From Azospirillum sp. TSH64 (GTDB lineage Bacteria > Pseudomonadota > Alphaproteobacteria > Azospirillales > Azospirillaceae): a DNA stretch of 64,000 bases. The notes under the pieces are model-generated. The model ran no database searches and was not told the origin of the DNA. It saw nothing but the letters and a program-made list of their open reading frames with translations. The stretch's first letter is position 1. Every line of letters begins with the position of its first letter. This document shows positions 25,387-32,431 of this stretch, piece by piece. Both the position numbers and the translations under genes were made by a program. The stretch spans positions 263,017-327,016 of the forward strand of contig NZ_LGQW01000015.1 in the NCBI RefSeq assembly GCF_003116035.1, written 5' to 3'.

Positions 25387-26025
25387 ATGCCGGCGCCGAT
25401 CTTTACCGCCTCCGCCTTCCGGCAGGCGATGCAGGCCCTGCTGCCCACCGGCCGGATCTGGCCACGCGAGGAGGGCACCGCCCAGGCCGCGGTCCTCGAT
25501 GGGCTGGCCCCGGTCTACGAGCGGTCGGCGGAGGACGCCGGGGCGCTCCTGGTCAACGCCTTCCCCACCACCGCCCTGGGTCTGCTGCCGGAGTGGGAAG
25601 CCACCCTCGGCCTGGAAGCCGAAGCGACGATGCAGCAGCGCCATGGCGCCGTCCTCGCCCAGCTGATCGGCATCGGCGGCCAATCGGTGCCGGTCATCAC
25701 CGCCTATGCCGCGGCGATGGGCATTTCGATCGGGATCACGCAGTTCGCCCCGGCGCGGGCCGGCTTCACGCGGGCCGGCGACCCGGCACAGGGCGAGGCC
25801 TGGGCGTTCCACTGGCAGGTCAACAGCGCCGGGCAGCGCACGACCTATGCCCGCGCCGGCCGGACCGCCGTCGGAGAAGCGCTGGTCGAGTGGGGCGATG
25901 TCAGCCTGGAGATCTTCCTGCGCCGGATCGCGGCGGCCCACACCACCGTGACCTTCAATTACGCGACCCTCTGGGATGCGGGGGCCACGACCTGGGATGG
26001 CGGAACGACCGCCTGGGATACCTGA
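25387..26025 (+). CDS. DUF2313 family baseplate protein (Mu gp48-like)
   Basis: 212 residues starting MPAPIFTASAFRQAMQALLPTGRIWPREEG. The early RxxxxLLPxGxaWp pattern and FPTTALGLLPEWEATLGL in the first 80 residues are signatures of DUF2313 (YmfQ/gp48), which attaches tail fibres to the baseplate. The C-terminal part ends with an odd WDAGATTWDGGTTAWDT stretch. The start at 25387 is 4 nt after the gp47 stop. Confidence 0.88.
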   Translation: MPAPIFTASAFRQAMQALLPTGRIWPREEGTAQAAVLDGLAPVYERSAEDAGALLVNAFPTTALGLLPEWEATLGLEAEATMQQRHGAVLAQLIGIGGQSVPVITAYAAAMGISIGITQFAPARAGFTRAGDPAQGEAWAFHWQVNSAGQRTTYARAGRTAVGEALVEWGDVSLEIFLRRIAAAHTTVTFNYATLWDAGATTWDGGTTAWDT

Positions 26026-26045
26026 ACCACTCTGGAGTTGATCAC

Positions 26046-27827
26046 ATGGTGAGTGCCATCGACCCGACGAAGCCGCCCGCGGGAGCCGCTTCGACTGCCG
26101 ACGTGCGAAACAATTTCGCCGCGGCAAAATCCGAAATCGAAGCGCTCCAGACGGGAAAGCAGGCTGCGTCCGCCCGTCTGGCTGCCCTGGCCGCGATCCT
26201 GCTGGTGGCGGACAAGCTGCTCTATGCGACCGGTTCCGACAGCTTCGCAACGGCCGACCTAACGGCCTTCGCCCGCACGCTGCTGGACGATCCGGATGCC
26301 GCGACGGCCCGGACGACCCTGGGCGCCGCACCGCTGGCGTCGCCGGTCTTCACCGGCACGCCGGCAGCGCCGACGGCGGCGGCAGGCACCAGCTCGACGC
26401 AGATCGCCACCACCGCTTTCGTCCGGGCTGCCATCAACGCCGACGCTGGCATCAGCCCCAACACCATTGTCCAGCGCGATCCGACCGGCGGAATCCTGGC
26501 CAAGGGGCTTATCGTTCTCAACACCGACGCCTCCGGGGGGAGCGCAATCGCAATCGGCAACGACGTCAGCAGCCTTGAAAACTTCATTATCACCAACGGA
26601 TCGGCCAAAACCGACCTGGCAGGCGCGCGGTCGCTCAATGTCGTGCTGGGTGGCAAGCTCGGCATTTACGCCGCCGGGGGCGCGAGGGCGATCCTGATTG
26701 TCGACAATGCCACGGGCATCGCTGACTTCAAATTCCCACCGGCTGTGAATGGCACGCCCCTGTTGAAGGCCGGCGACGTCTACACCAAGGCCGAGACCGA
26801 TGCCAAGGTGGCGGTGGGATCGGCCACCATCGCTGCTGGCGACAGCTCCCTGCGGGTGACGGACACCGGCGCCGACGCCGGTGTCGTCGTCGGCAGGATC
26901 GACGGCGTCGACGTGATGAAGGTCGGAACGCCGGCGTCGGTGCAGCCGACCAAGAACGCGTCGGGCGCGGATGCGCCACAGCCCTACGTCGCCACCGTCT
27001 ATGCAAGCAAGGGCCACCTTCGCCTGCATGGTGTCCACGGTGACGACAATGCCGTCAATCCGGGGCAGGGAGGGAATGTCCATCTCTATGGCGGGCATTC
27101 GACTGTCGATTCCAACAAGAACGCTGGTGGCGTCTATCTGGTTGGCGGCAAGGCCGATGGCAGCGGCACCGGCGGCGTTGCCGGTGTGAAAGCGGGGGAT
27201 TCGACCGGCGCCGCCGGGGGACCGGCGTACCTGGAGGGGGGCCAGGGTGCGACCACAGGCGGGGCTGCACAGGTCAAGGGCGGCCCTGGAGCAGTCGGCG
27301 GGTCTGTCTCGTTGCTCGGTGGCGAGCCGAGCAACGGCACTGCCGGCAGCGTCACCATCGGCACGCCCGACAGTGTCGGTACCAACAAGCAGGGTGCGGA
27401 CCTTATCGTCACGGTTGGCCGTGGGACCGGGACGGCGCGGCACGGCCAGCTGCAGGCGACCATCGCCGGCGACGTGGCGTTTACGGTCGGTGGCACCTTC
27501 AAGCTGAACGGATCGCGTGTCGCCACCATCGCCGACATTCCGACCGGCATCGCCGATGCCTACACCAAGGCGCAGACCGACGCCAAGCTGGCAGGCAAGA
27601 TCGACAAGGCCTTCCTGTTTTCAGATGGCGGTACGGGGATCACGCTCGACCCCGTCAGCCTGACCATCCTGGATGACGCCGGATCCGGTTTCTCAGCTCC
27701 GGTGATGCCGGCATGGACCGGCGACGGCGGCACTGGGATTGGCGGCGGCATCGTCGGGGCGTTGTGGGGCCTCGGGGAGGCTCTCGACCAGCTGAAAGCC
27801 CGCGTCGCCGCGCTCGAAGCGCACTGA
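26046..27827 (+). CDS. Tail fibre protein
   Basis: 593 residues, probable receptor-binding fibre. The N-terminus (SAIDPTKPPAGAASTADVRNNFAAAKSEIEAL) is a baseplate-attachment type helix. The characteristic fibre repeat ASPVFTGTPAAPTAAAGTSS followed by TQIATTAFVRAAI lies at about 100-140. The shaft is Gly-rich (GGKADGSGTGGVAGVKAGD, GGPAYLEGGQGATTGGAAQ), suggesting beta-helical triple-stranded structure. A C-terminal helical end (LGEALDQLKARVAALEAH) may trimerise the fibre. The start chosen is the ATG at 26046. Confidence 0.85.
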   Translation: MVSAIDPTKPPAGAASTADVRNNFAAAKSEIEALQTGKQAASARLAALAAILLVADKLLYATGSDSFATADLTAFARTLLDDPDAATARTTLGAAPLASPVFTGTPAAPTAAAGTSSTQIATTAFVRAAINADAGISPNTIVQRDPTGGILAKGLIVLNTDASGGSAIAIGNDVSSLENFIITNGSAKTDLAGARSLNVVLGGKLGIYAAGGARAILIVDNATGIADFKFPPAVNGTPLLKAGDVYTKAETDAKVAVGSATIAAGDSSLRVTDTGADAGVVVGRIDGVDVMKVGTPASVQPTKNASGADAPQPYVATVYASKGHLRLHGVHGDDNAVNPGQGGNVHLYGGHSTVDSNKNAGGVYLVGGKADGSGTGGVAGVKAGDSTGAAGGPAYLEGGQGATTGGAAQVKGGPGAVGGSVSLLGGEPSNGTAGSVTIGTPDSVGTNKQGADLIVTVGRGTGTARHGQLQATIAGDVAFTVGGTFKLNGSRVATIADIPTGIADAYTKAQTDAKLAGKIDKAFLFSDGGTGITLDPVSLTILDDAGSGFSAPVMPAWTGDGGTGIGGGIVGALWGLGEALDQLKARVAALEAH

Positions 27828-27857
27828 CCCACCCATTTCTGAACCCTGGAGATCCCC

Positions 27858-28535
27858 ATGGACCGTATCCGCGGGACCACGGTGGCGGCTGCATTGCCGG
27901 CCGCCGCCACCACCGGCGCGACCGGCTTTTTCACCGGCGGCGATCCGGCCTCCGGCGTCGCCGCCACGATCATCACCGCCGACTGGCTCAACACGATCCA
28001 GGAGGAGCTGGTCGCCATCGTAACGGCCGCCGGCCTGTCGCTGACGCCGAACAACCGGGCGCAGGTGCTGCAGGCGATCAACGCCATGATCGCGGCAGCG
28101 TCGGCGACGCCGGCCTTGGCGGCGGGGGCGATTGCCTTTTACGCCACCAGCAACGCCCCCACCGGCTGGCTGAAGGCCAATGGCGCCACCGTCAGCCGCT
28201 CCACCTATGCCGCCCTGTTCAGCGTGATCGGCACGACCTGGGGGGCCGGCGACGGCTCCACGACCTTCCGACTGCCCGATCTGCGGGGCGAATTCATCCG
28301 CGGCTGGGACGACGGCCGCGGCGTCGACGGCGGCCGCAGCTTCGGCAGCTGGCAGGACGACCAGTTCCGCAGCCACAGCCACTCCTTCAAGTCGGGCGTC
28401 GACAGCGCCGCCGGGAACAACGACGAGAGCAACAGTTCGGACATCGGCGGCTGGGAGGACGGCTGGATCGGCTCGACCGGCGGTCCCGAGACCCGGCCGC
28501 GCAACGTGGCCCTGCTGGCCTGCATCAAATACTGA
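27858..28535 (+). CDS. Tail collar domain fibre protein
   Basis: 225 residues. The N-terminal half resembles phage fibre connectors (SGVAATIITADWLNTIQEELVAIV). The C-terminal half is a phage tail-collar domain: GAIAFYATSNAPTGWLKANGATVSRSTYAALFSVIGTTWGAGDGSTTFRLPDLRGEFIRGWDD, read in blocks, followed by a His-containing loop and the end motif RPRNVALLACIKY. Such proteins form distal fibre tips that contact host surface polymers. It is the second fibre gene, next to the fibre assembly gene. Confidence 0.9.
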   Translation: MDRIRGTTVAAALPAAATTGATGFFTGGDPASGVAATIITADWLNTIQEELVAIVTAAGLSLTPNNRAQVLQAINAMIAAASATPALAAGAIAFYATSNAPTGWLKANGATVSRSTYAALFSVIGTTWGAGDGSTTFRLPDLRGEFIRGWDDGRGVDGGRSFGSWQDDQFRSHSHSFKSGVDSAAGNNDESNSSDIGGWEDGWIGSTGGPETRPRNVALLACIKY

Positions 28536-28543
28536 GGGGCATC

Positions 28544-28942
28544 ATGGAAAAGATCGTCTACCAGCTGGACGCCGGCGGGCTGCTGCTGGGCACCACCGTC
28601 GCTGACGAGTCCCCGCTCGAGCCGGGCGTCTTCCTTATCCCGGCCGGCTGTGTCGAGATCGCGCCGCCGGCGGTGGCCGAGGGCCTGCGGCCGCGCTGGA
28701 CCGGCGAGGCCTGGGCGGTGGAGGTCATTCCGGCCGTCGAGCCGGTCCTGCCGACCGACGAGGATCTGATCGCCGCCGCGCGCCGTCGGCGCGACATCCT
28801 GCTGAAGCGTTGCGACTTCACCCAGCTCCCCGACGCTCCCGGCGACACCGCCGCCTGGGCCGTCTACCGCCAGGCCCTGCGCGACATCACGGCTCAGCCG
28901 GGCTTCCCCGCGGCGATCGACTGGCCGGTACCGCCGGCCTGA
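28544..28942 (+). CDS. Tail fibre assembly protein
   Basis: 132 residues from the ATG at 28544. Helps fold or attach the preceding collar fibre. The C-terminal block LIAAARRRRDILLKRCDFTQLPDAPGDTAAWAVYRQALRDITAQPGFPAAIDWPVPP, read as separate segments, is the common phage tail assembly chaperone (XkdW/DUF4376-like) signature. It ends the tail operon, with a strong terminator 32 nt later. Confidence 0.85.
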   Translation: MEKIVYQLDAGGLLLGTTVADESPLEPGVFLIPAGCVEIAPPAVAEGLRPRWTGEAWAVEVIPAVEPVLPTDEDLIAAARRRRDILLKRCDFTQLPDAPGDTAAWAVYRQALRDITAQPGFPAAIDWPVPPA

Positions 28943-28973
28943 CCGGCGCGACAACACTCCAATCCAGTGACCC

Positions 28974-28995
28974 GGCCGCTTTGAGCGGCCTTTTT
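28974..28995 (+). terminator. Rho-independent terminator of the tail operon
   Basis: A perfect 7-bp stem GGCCGCT (28974-28980) / AGCGGCC (28984-28990) with a 3-nt loop is followed by TTTTT. Confidence 0.88.
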
Positions 28996-29011
28996 CATGC
29001 CCGGAGGTCCA

Positions 29012-29587
29012 ATGTCTCCCTTCCTTTCGGCGGTCCTGTCCGCACTGGTCCTGGCCATCGCCCATCGCGAACGCGGCCAGAGCCACAGTTGGCTCGGCAC
29101 AACCGGTGCCCGCATTCTTTTCTGGGCGTTGCCCGTCGTCGGCACCGTTTACCTGCTGCTGGCCGGTCTGGCGCTCGATGCCCACGCCGCCATGATCGCC
29201 ACAGCCTGCGGTGCGGCCGCCTTCATCGGCATGGCTGGAATTCCCCATGGCGCCGGGCAGAACCTGCGGGTGCCGTGGTCCTTCAGCCCGCAATCGACCA
29301 CGGTTTGGCCGGAAGACGACACCCTGTTCGGGATCACGCGCCCCGAGCGCCTGGGCTATCTGCTGACCGCCGGCATCGTGCGGCTCTGGCTGATTTCGCT
29401 GCCGCTGATGGCCACCCACCCGGCGGCGCTGTGGCTGCCGATCGGCGGCGTGGCGATGCCGGCCGGCTACCTGATCGGCACCGGGATGCCGCTGCTGGGC
29501 TGGAGGCTGACCCGCGCCACCGAGTGGGGAGAGCTGCTGACAGGCGCAGGCTTCGGCGTGGCAATCGCCGCCGTCCTTCTCGTCTGA
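29012..29587 (+). CDS. Phage membrane protein, 191 aa
   Basis: Starts at the ATG at 29012 with GGAGG five bases upstream. Several hydrophobic segments are visible (about 1-17, ILFWALPVVGTVYLLLAGLAL, AAMIATACGAAAFIGMAGI, YLLTAGIVRLWLISLPLMA, LLTGAGFGVAIAAVLLV), so 4-5 membrane passes are likely. It lies between tail and endolysin genes and is framed by two terminators, so it is its own transcription unit. A holin function is possible from position, but the protein is larger than most holins and no family was recognised. Confidence 0.7.
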   Translation: MSPFLSAVLSALVLAIAHRERGQSHSWLGTTGARILFWALPVVGTVYLLLAGLALDAHAAMIATACGAAAFIGMAGIPHGAGQNLRVPWSFSPQSTTVWPEDDTLFGITRPERLGYLLTAGIVRLWLISLPLMATHPAALWLPIGGVAMPAGYLIGTGMPLLGWRLTRATEWGELLTGAGFGVAIAAVLLV

Positions 29588-29603
29588 CCACCCCCGACAC
29601 ACC

Positions 29604-29634
29604 GCCGCCCGGCAGCCCGCCCGGCGGCCTTTTT
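29604..29634 (+). terminator. Rho-independent terminator
   Basis: Stem GCCGCC (29604-29609) / GGCGGC (29623-29628), then CCTTTTT. It follows the membrane protein and precedes the endolysin gene by 18 nt. Its 3' part (CGGCCTTTTTCATG) closely resembles that of the terminator at 28974. Confidence 0.7.
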
Positions 29635-29651
29635 CATGGAAGGACCATCCC

Positions 29652-30416
29652 ATGCGTGCGCTCCCCCAAGCCGCCGTCGAGCTGGCCAAGCAGGCCGAGG
29701 GCCTGCGCCTCACCGCCTATCCGGATCCCGCCAGCGGCGGCGACCCCTGGACGATCGGCTATGGCCACACCGGGCCCGACGTCCACACTGGCCTGACCAT
29801 CGCCGCGGATCGGGCCGAGCAGCTGCTGCAGGCCGATCTGGCGGCCGCCGCGGCGGTGGTCGACCGCGCCGTCACCGTCGACCTGACTGACAACCAGCGC
29901 GCCGCCCTGACCCTGTTCGTCTTGAACGTCGGCGCCGGCCGGAAGGCGAAGGGCAAGGATGCCGGCAAGGACGGGTTCGTCATGCTGAAGAACGGCCAGC
30001 CCAGCACCATGCTGCGGAAGCTGAACCTTGGTGACGCCGGCGGTGCCGCGGCCGAGTTCAGCAAATGGACGCGCGGCAGCGGCAAGGTGATGCCCGGTCT
30101 GGTCAAGCGCCGGGCGGCCGAGGCGGCGCTCTTCCTGGCCGACGACCTCCATCCGGCCAGCCGTGGGGCCGAGCCGGCGCCGGCGCCGGCGCCGGTGACG
30201 CGCTCGGTTGCCGGGGTCAGCGGGCTGGGCGCGCTGGGCCTGACCGGCGTGGCGGCGGCATTGGACCAGGCGCGCGATGTCTCCACCGCCGCGCGCGGTC
30301 TGCTCGAAAGCCTGCCCGCCGGCGGGCTGGGCTGGGCGGTGGCGGGGCTGCTGGCGGCGGCGGTGGTGATCCTGCTGCTGCGCCAGCGGGCGGACCAGCG
30401 CCGGGCGGCGGCATGA
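29652..30416 (+). CDS. Phage lysozyme (GH24 endolysin) with C-terminal membrane anchor
   Basis: Cleaves the peptidoglycan glycan backbone for host lysis. 254 residues. The catalytic Glu-Asp-Thr set is visible as Glu16 (QAEGL), Asp25 (AYPDPASGG) and Thr34 (WTIGYGHT). The central insert KAKGKDAGKDGFVMLKNGQ is somewhat longer than in T4 lysozyme. An Ala/Pro hinge leads to a hydrophobic segment near residues 220-245 (LGWAVAGLLAAAVVILLLRQ), so the enzyme appears C-terminally membrane-anchored, unlike N-terminal SAR endolysins. It overlaps the i-spanin gene by 4 nt. Confidence 0.88.
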   Translation: MRALPQAAVELAKQAEGLRLTAYPDPASGGDPWTIGYGHTGPDVHTGLTIAADRAEQLLQADLAAAAAVVDRAVTVDLTDNQRAALTLFVLNVGAGRKAKGKDAGKDGFVMLKNGQPSTMLRKLNLGDAGGAAAEFSKWTRGSGKVMPGLVKRRAAEAALFLADDLHPASRGAEPAPAPAPVTRSVAGVSGLGALGLTGVAAALDQARDVSTAARGLLESLPAGGLGWAVAGLLAAAVVILLLRQRADQRRAAA

Positions 30417-30661
30417 TCGTCGCCCTGCTGCATGGGCTCTGGGGCCGGATCGGCCCCACCCTGCTGGCCATCGGCGCCGTGCTGGCGGCGATCGCCACCT
30501 TCGGCGCCTCGCAGCGCCGCGCCGGGCGCCAGGAGGCGAAGGCGGAATCCACCCAGGAGGCGCTGCGCGCCGGAAAGGTTCGACATGATGTTGAAGATGG
30601 TGTGCGCCGCGATGGTCCTGGCGCTGCTGACCGGCTGCGCAACCGCTGGAGCCGGGACTGA
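30413..30661 (+). CDS. Inner-membrane spanin (Rz-like)
   Basis: 82 residues starting in an ATGA overlap with the endolysin stop. An N-terminal membrane segment (IGPTLLAIGAVLAAIATFGASQ) is followed by a charged helix (RRAGRQEAKAESTQEALRAG) and a periplasmic tail, the i-spanin layout. The final 77 nt encode, in another frame, the start of the outer-membrane lipoprotein partner. Together they would fuse inner and outer membranes in the last lysis step. Small size but typical gene position. Confidence 0.78.
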   Translation: MIVALLHGLWGRIGPTLLAIGAVLAAIATFGASQRRAGRQEAKAESTQEALRAGKVRHDVEDGVRRDGPGAADRLRNRWSRD

Positions 30662-30791
30662 GGGCGCCTGTGCCGCCTTCCGTCCGATCTACATCAGCCG
30701 GGGCGACCAGCTGAGCGACGGCACGGCGGAGCAGCTGCTGGCGCACAACGAGACCGGTGCGCGCCTGTGTGGGTGGGGTGCGGCTGAATGA
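30585..30791 (+). CDS. Outer-membrane spanin lipoprotein (Rz1-like)
   Basis: 68 residues, start ATG at 30585 (a second ATG at 30588). A lipoprotein signal, LKMVCAAMVLALLTGC, ends in lipobox LTGC, so Cys would be lipidated. The mature part (ACAAFRPIYISRGDQLSDGTAEQLLAHNETGARLCGW, in two blocks) matches the short Rz1-like o-spanins of alphaproteobacterial phages. It begins inside the i-spanin gene in the +1-shifted frame, the classic embedded Rz/Rz1 arrangement. Confidence 0.82.
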   Translation: MMLKMVCAAMVLALLTGCATAGAGTEGACAAFRPIYISRGDQLSDGTAEQLLAHNETGARLCGWGAAE

Positions 30792-30792
30792 A

Positions 30793-30900
30793 TCAAGGGG
30801 TGGCCACCTTGATGGTGGCTGCGACGATGACCAGAGCGCCGACGATGGTTTGCCATATCGGCGCCGTTCCCCATAACCTGTAATCCAGAGCTGCGGCCAT
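30793..30900 (-). pseudogene. Possible C-terminal remnant of an EamA/DMT-type transporter
   Basis: Minus-strand frame of 35 codons: MAAALDYRLWGTAPIWQTIV then GALVIVAATIKVATP. The DYxLWG / PIWQT / GALVIVA pattern resembles the last membrane helix of EamA-family permeases. Upstream the frame continues only to a stop inside the attachment region, without the rest of such a gene. It could be a captured gene fragment at the phage end or simply a short membrane peptide. No ribosome-binding site is evident. Confidence 0.35.
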
Positions 30901-31017
30901 CCGCCGCCAGCTGTTTGGGAGATCGTTTGGGAACGTTGGCAGAAATCGCTGATATTCGGCGGATTTACGCCCCCCTTCTCTTGTTCAATTTCAATACTTT
31001 AGCGGTTCCTCTCAAGT

Positions 31018-31062
31018 CTGGGGGTCTGGGGGTCGCAGGTTCGAATCCTGTCGCTCCGACCA
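31018..31062 (+). other. Attachment site: 3' half of tRNA-Pro(GGG)
   Basis: CTGGGGG (31018-31024) is a Pro-GGG anticodon loop. It is followed by the 3' anticodon strand TCTGG, variable loop GGGTC, a complete T arm (GCAGG / TTCGAAT / CCTGT), the 3' acceptor strand CGCTCCG, discriminator A and CCA at 31060-31062. The 5' acceptor, D arm and 5' anticodon strand are absent: CAAGT precedes where CCAGA would be needed. This is the expected right-hand product of integration into the 3' half of the tRNA gene, with the core at least 45 nt long. Confidence 0.85.
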
Positions 31063-31080
31063 GTTCCGGAAGGACCGGAG

Positions 31081-31114
31081 AAGCCTTGGAACCCAACGGT
31101 TCCAAGGCTTTTTC
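31081..31114 (+). terminator. Terminator of the original tRNA-Pro transcript
   Basis: A perfect 13-bp stem AAGCCTTGGAACC (31081-31093) / GGTTCCAAGGCTT (31098-31110) with a 4-nt loop is followed by TTTCTTT. It lies 18 nt after the CCA end and belongs to the host side of the attachment site. Confidence 0.88.
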
Positions 31115-31340
31115 TTTGCCTGCACTCCAGGAAGCCGGCGCGTCTTCTGTCGGCATCGCATGGATGTCTTGGATGGAAAGGCAGGCACATGGGGCCGGCC
31201 GGCAAAGAGCTTCATTGAAGAGATCGGCCAGCCATTCCGAACCGGACAGGGATCGGCGCAATGGGAGTGTCCGGAAGCGAAGCGGGACCGAGCGCACGCT
31301 TTGGCGCGTTCATGCTCCACAGTGTCGCAACGAGGCCATC

Positions 31341-31571
31341 ATGCTCCAACTCAATCCGCCGCTTCCCATGGACACCCCGAAGGGCCCCGCCCTCGCGCAT
31401 TTCCTCATCGACTATGGTGCCGAGCACGATTTGTGCTGGGTCTGCTTCCAGGATGAGACCGGCGAATGCTGGACGTGGCGGAACCGGGACGTGCGGGCGC
31501 CCAAGAACATCACCATGGGACGCAGGACCGACGAGCGGCGCGGCAAGGTGGACCTCCGGGTGGCGGAATGA
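31341..31571 (+). CDS. Small conserved hypothetical protein, 76 aa
   Basis: Starts at the ATG at 31341. The sequence MLQLNPPLPMDTPKGPALAH, then FLIDYGAEHDLCWVCFQDETGECWTWRNRDVRA in parts and NITMGRR resembles a family of short proteins widespread in Azospirillum and relatives. The role is unknown. Composition is that of a small compact beta protein with two Cys. A much longer frame starting at 30915 reads through the tRNA fragment and is not credible. First host gene after the prophage. Confidence 0.7.
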   Translation: MLQLNPPLPMDTPKGPALAHFLIDYGAEHDLCWVCFQDETGECWTWRNRDVRAPKNITMGRRTDERRGKVDLRVAE

Positions 31572-31679
31572 ACAGCCTTTCACATCGCTGAGGGGGCTGT
31601 GGTCGGAAAAGCCGGGCGGAGCCAGCGCTGCCCGCGCCTCCGCCGCTTGCCCTCTCATGCCGTGCCATGCGCCAGACGC

Positions 31680-31738
31680 ATTGCGCACAATCTGATAACG
31701 CACAATCAAATACATTGCGCGCAATTCGATTGTGCGTC
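31680..31738. promoter_or_regulatory. Operator repeats upstream of ohr (probable OhrR sites)
   Basis: Near-identical elements are ATTGCGCACAAT (31680-31691), AACGCACAATC (around 31698-31707), the perfect palindrome ATTGCGCGCAAT (31714-31725), and ATTGTGCGTCAT (31729-31740). They lie 105-165 nt upstream of the ohr start. A related element, TTGCGCGCGATTGTGC, occurs upstream of ohrR. Binding by the neighbouring MarR-type OhrR is inferred from the pairing. Confidence 0.65.
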
Positions 31739-31844
31739 ATTGTTCCTCTCACAAGATCACGGGGTGCCGGTTCGGACCGCCGCCCGGGAAATCAAAAGCC
31801 AAACCAAAATCCACCGCACAACGATCAGTGAAGGAGCACGCGCC

Positions 31845-32264
31845 ATGAAGACCCTGTATTCGACCAAGGTGACCGCCACCGGTGGCCGTGACGGCAAGGC
31901 CGTCAGCGAGGATGGCCTGCTGTCGGTCGCGCTGGCCGCGCCGAAGGAACTGGGCGGCCAGGGTGGCGCCACCAACCCCGAGCAACTGTTCGCCGCCGGC
32001 TATTCCGCCTGCTTCATCGGCGCCATCAAGTTCGTCGGCAACCGCGACAAGATCGCCGTCCCGGCCGATCTGACGGTGAACGCCACGGTCGGCATCGGTG
32101 CCCGCGACGATGGCGAGGGGTTCGGCCTGACGGTCGATTTCGTGGTCTCGCTGCCGGGCATGGACAAGGCCGCCGCCGAGGATCTGCTGGCCCGCGCCCA
32201 CAAGGTCTGCCCCTACAGCCACGCCACCAAGGGCAACATCCCGGTCACCACGACCATTGCCTGA
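31845..32264 (+). CDS. ohr: Ohr, organic hydroperoxide resistance peroxidase
   Basis: Cytoplasmic thiol peroxidase that reduces organic and fatty-acid hydroperoxides using lipoyl-protein electrons. 139 residues starting at the ATG at 31845 behind AAGGAGC. The OsmC/Ohr redox pair is present: Cys56 in YSACF and Cys122 in KVCPYSHAT. Family length is about 140. The upstream operator array and the ohrR gene 167 nt downstream form the standard peroxide-inducible cassette. Confidence 0.95.
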   Translation: MKTLYSTKVTATGGRDGKAVSEDGLLSVALAAPKELGGQGGATNPEQLFAAGYSACFIGAIKFVGNRDKIAVPADLTVNATVGIGARDDGEGFGLTVDFVVSLPGMDKAAAEDLLARAHKVCPYSHATKGNIPVTTTIA

Positions 32265-32349
32265 GGACCGGGCCTGAGGGTTGGGCCTGAGGGTTGGGCC
32301 CGAGACCATCGCCTGAAGCGAAAAGTCTTCGGCATTGCGCCGCCGGGCT

Positions 32350-32367
32350 GTTGCGCGCGATTGTGCA
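32350..32367. promoter_or_regulatory. Putative OhrR operator in front of ohrR
   Basis: GTTGCGCGCGATTGTGCA combines the same half-sites as the ohr upstream elements (TTGCGCGC and ATTGTGC). It lies about 65 nt upstream of the ohrR start, which suggests autoregulation. Just before, the 13-bp unit GGGCCTGAGGGTT is repeated twice (about 32270-32296). Confidence 0.5.
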
Positions 32368-32431
32368 GGCCGCATGATCGACCGACGCGCAGCACCCCGG
32401 CGGCGCGCCGTCTTTTCAAGGTTCAGACATC

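Larger units (their letters stand above)
1..31062. mobile_element. Prophage, right part (lambda-type head, Mu-type tail)
   Basis: A continuous run of phage genes (recombinase, methyltransferases, terminase, portal, capsid, sheath, tube, tape measure, baseplate, fibre, lysis) ends at a partial 3' tRNA-Pro copy at 31018-31062. A tRNA-like terminator and host genes follow. The left att site is not in the window, so the left boundary is open. It is not certain that umuDC at the far left belongs to the phage rather than the host, although its orientation and the neighbouring phage genes favour this. The capsid region carries a deletion, so the element is probably defective for virion production. 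The tRNA fragment on the right implies that the intact tRNA-Pro, rebuilt by integration, lies upstream of the window. Confidence 0.85.

Noticed and set aside
30915..31571. Long plus-strand reading frame through the att region, and matching minus-strand frames (30965-31320)
   Set aside because: They translate the tRNA fragment and its flanks, giving the well-known tRNA-derived peptide pattern. Only the 3' part from 31341 is supported.
32270..32296. 13-bp tandem repeat between ohr and ohrR considered as a regulatory array
   Set aside because: Two copies of a GC-rich unit with no match to the operators. More likely local slippage.
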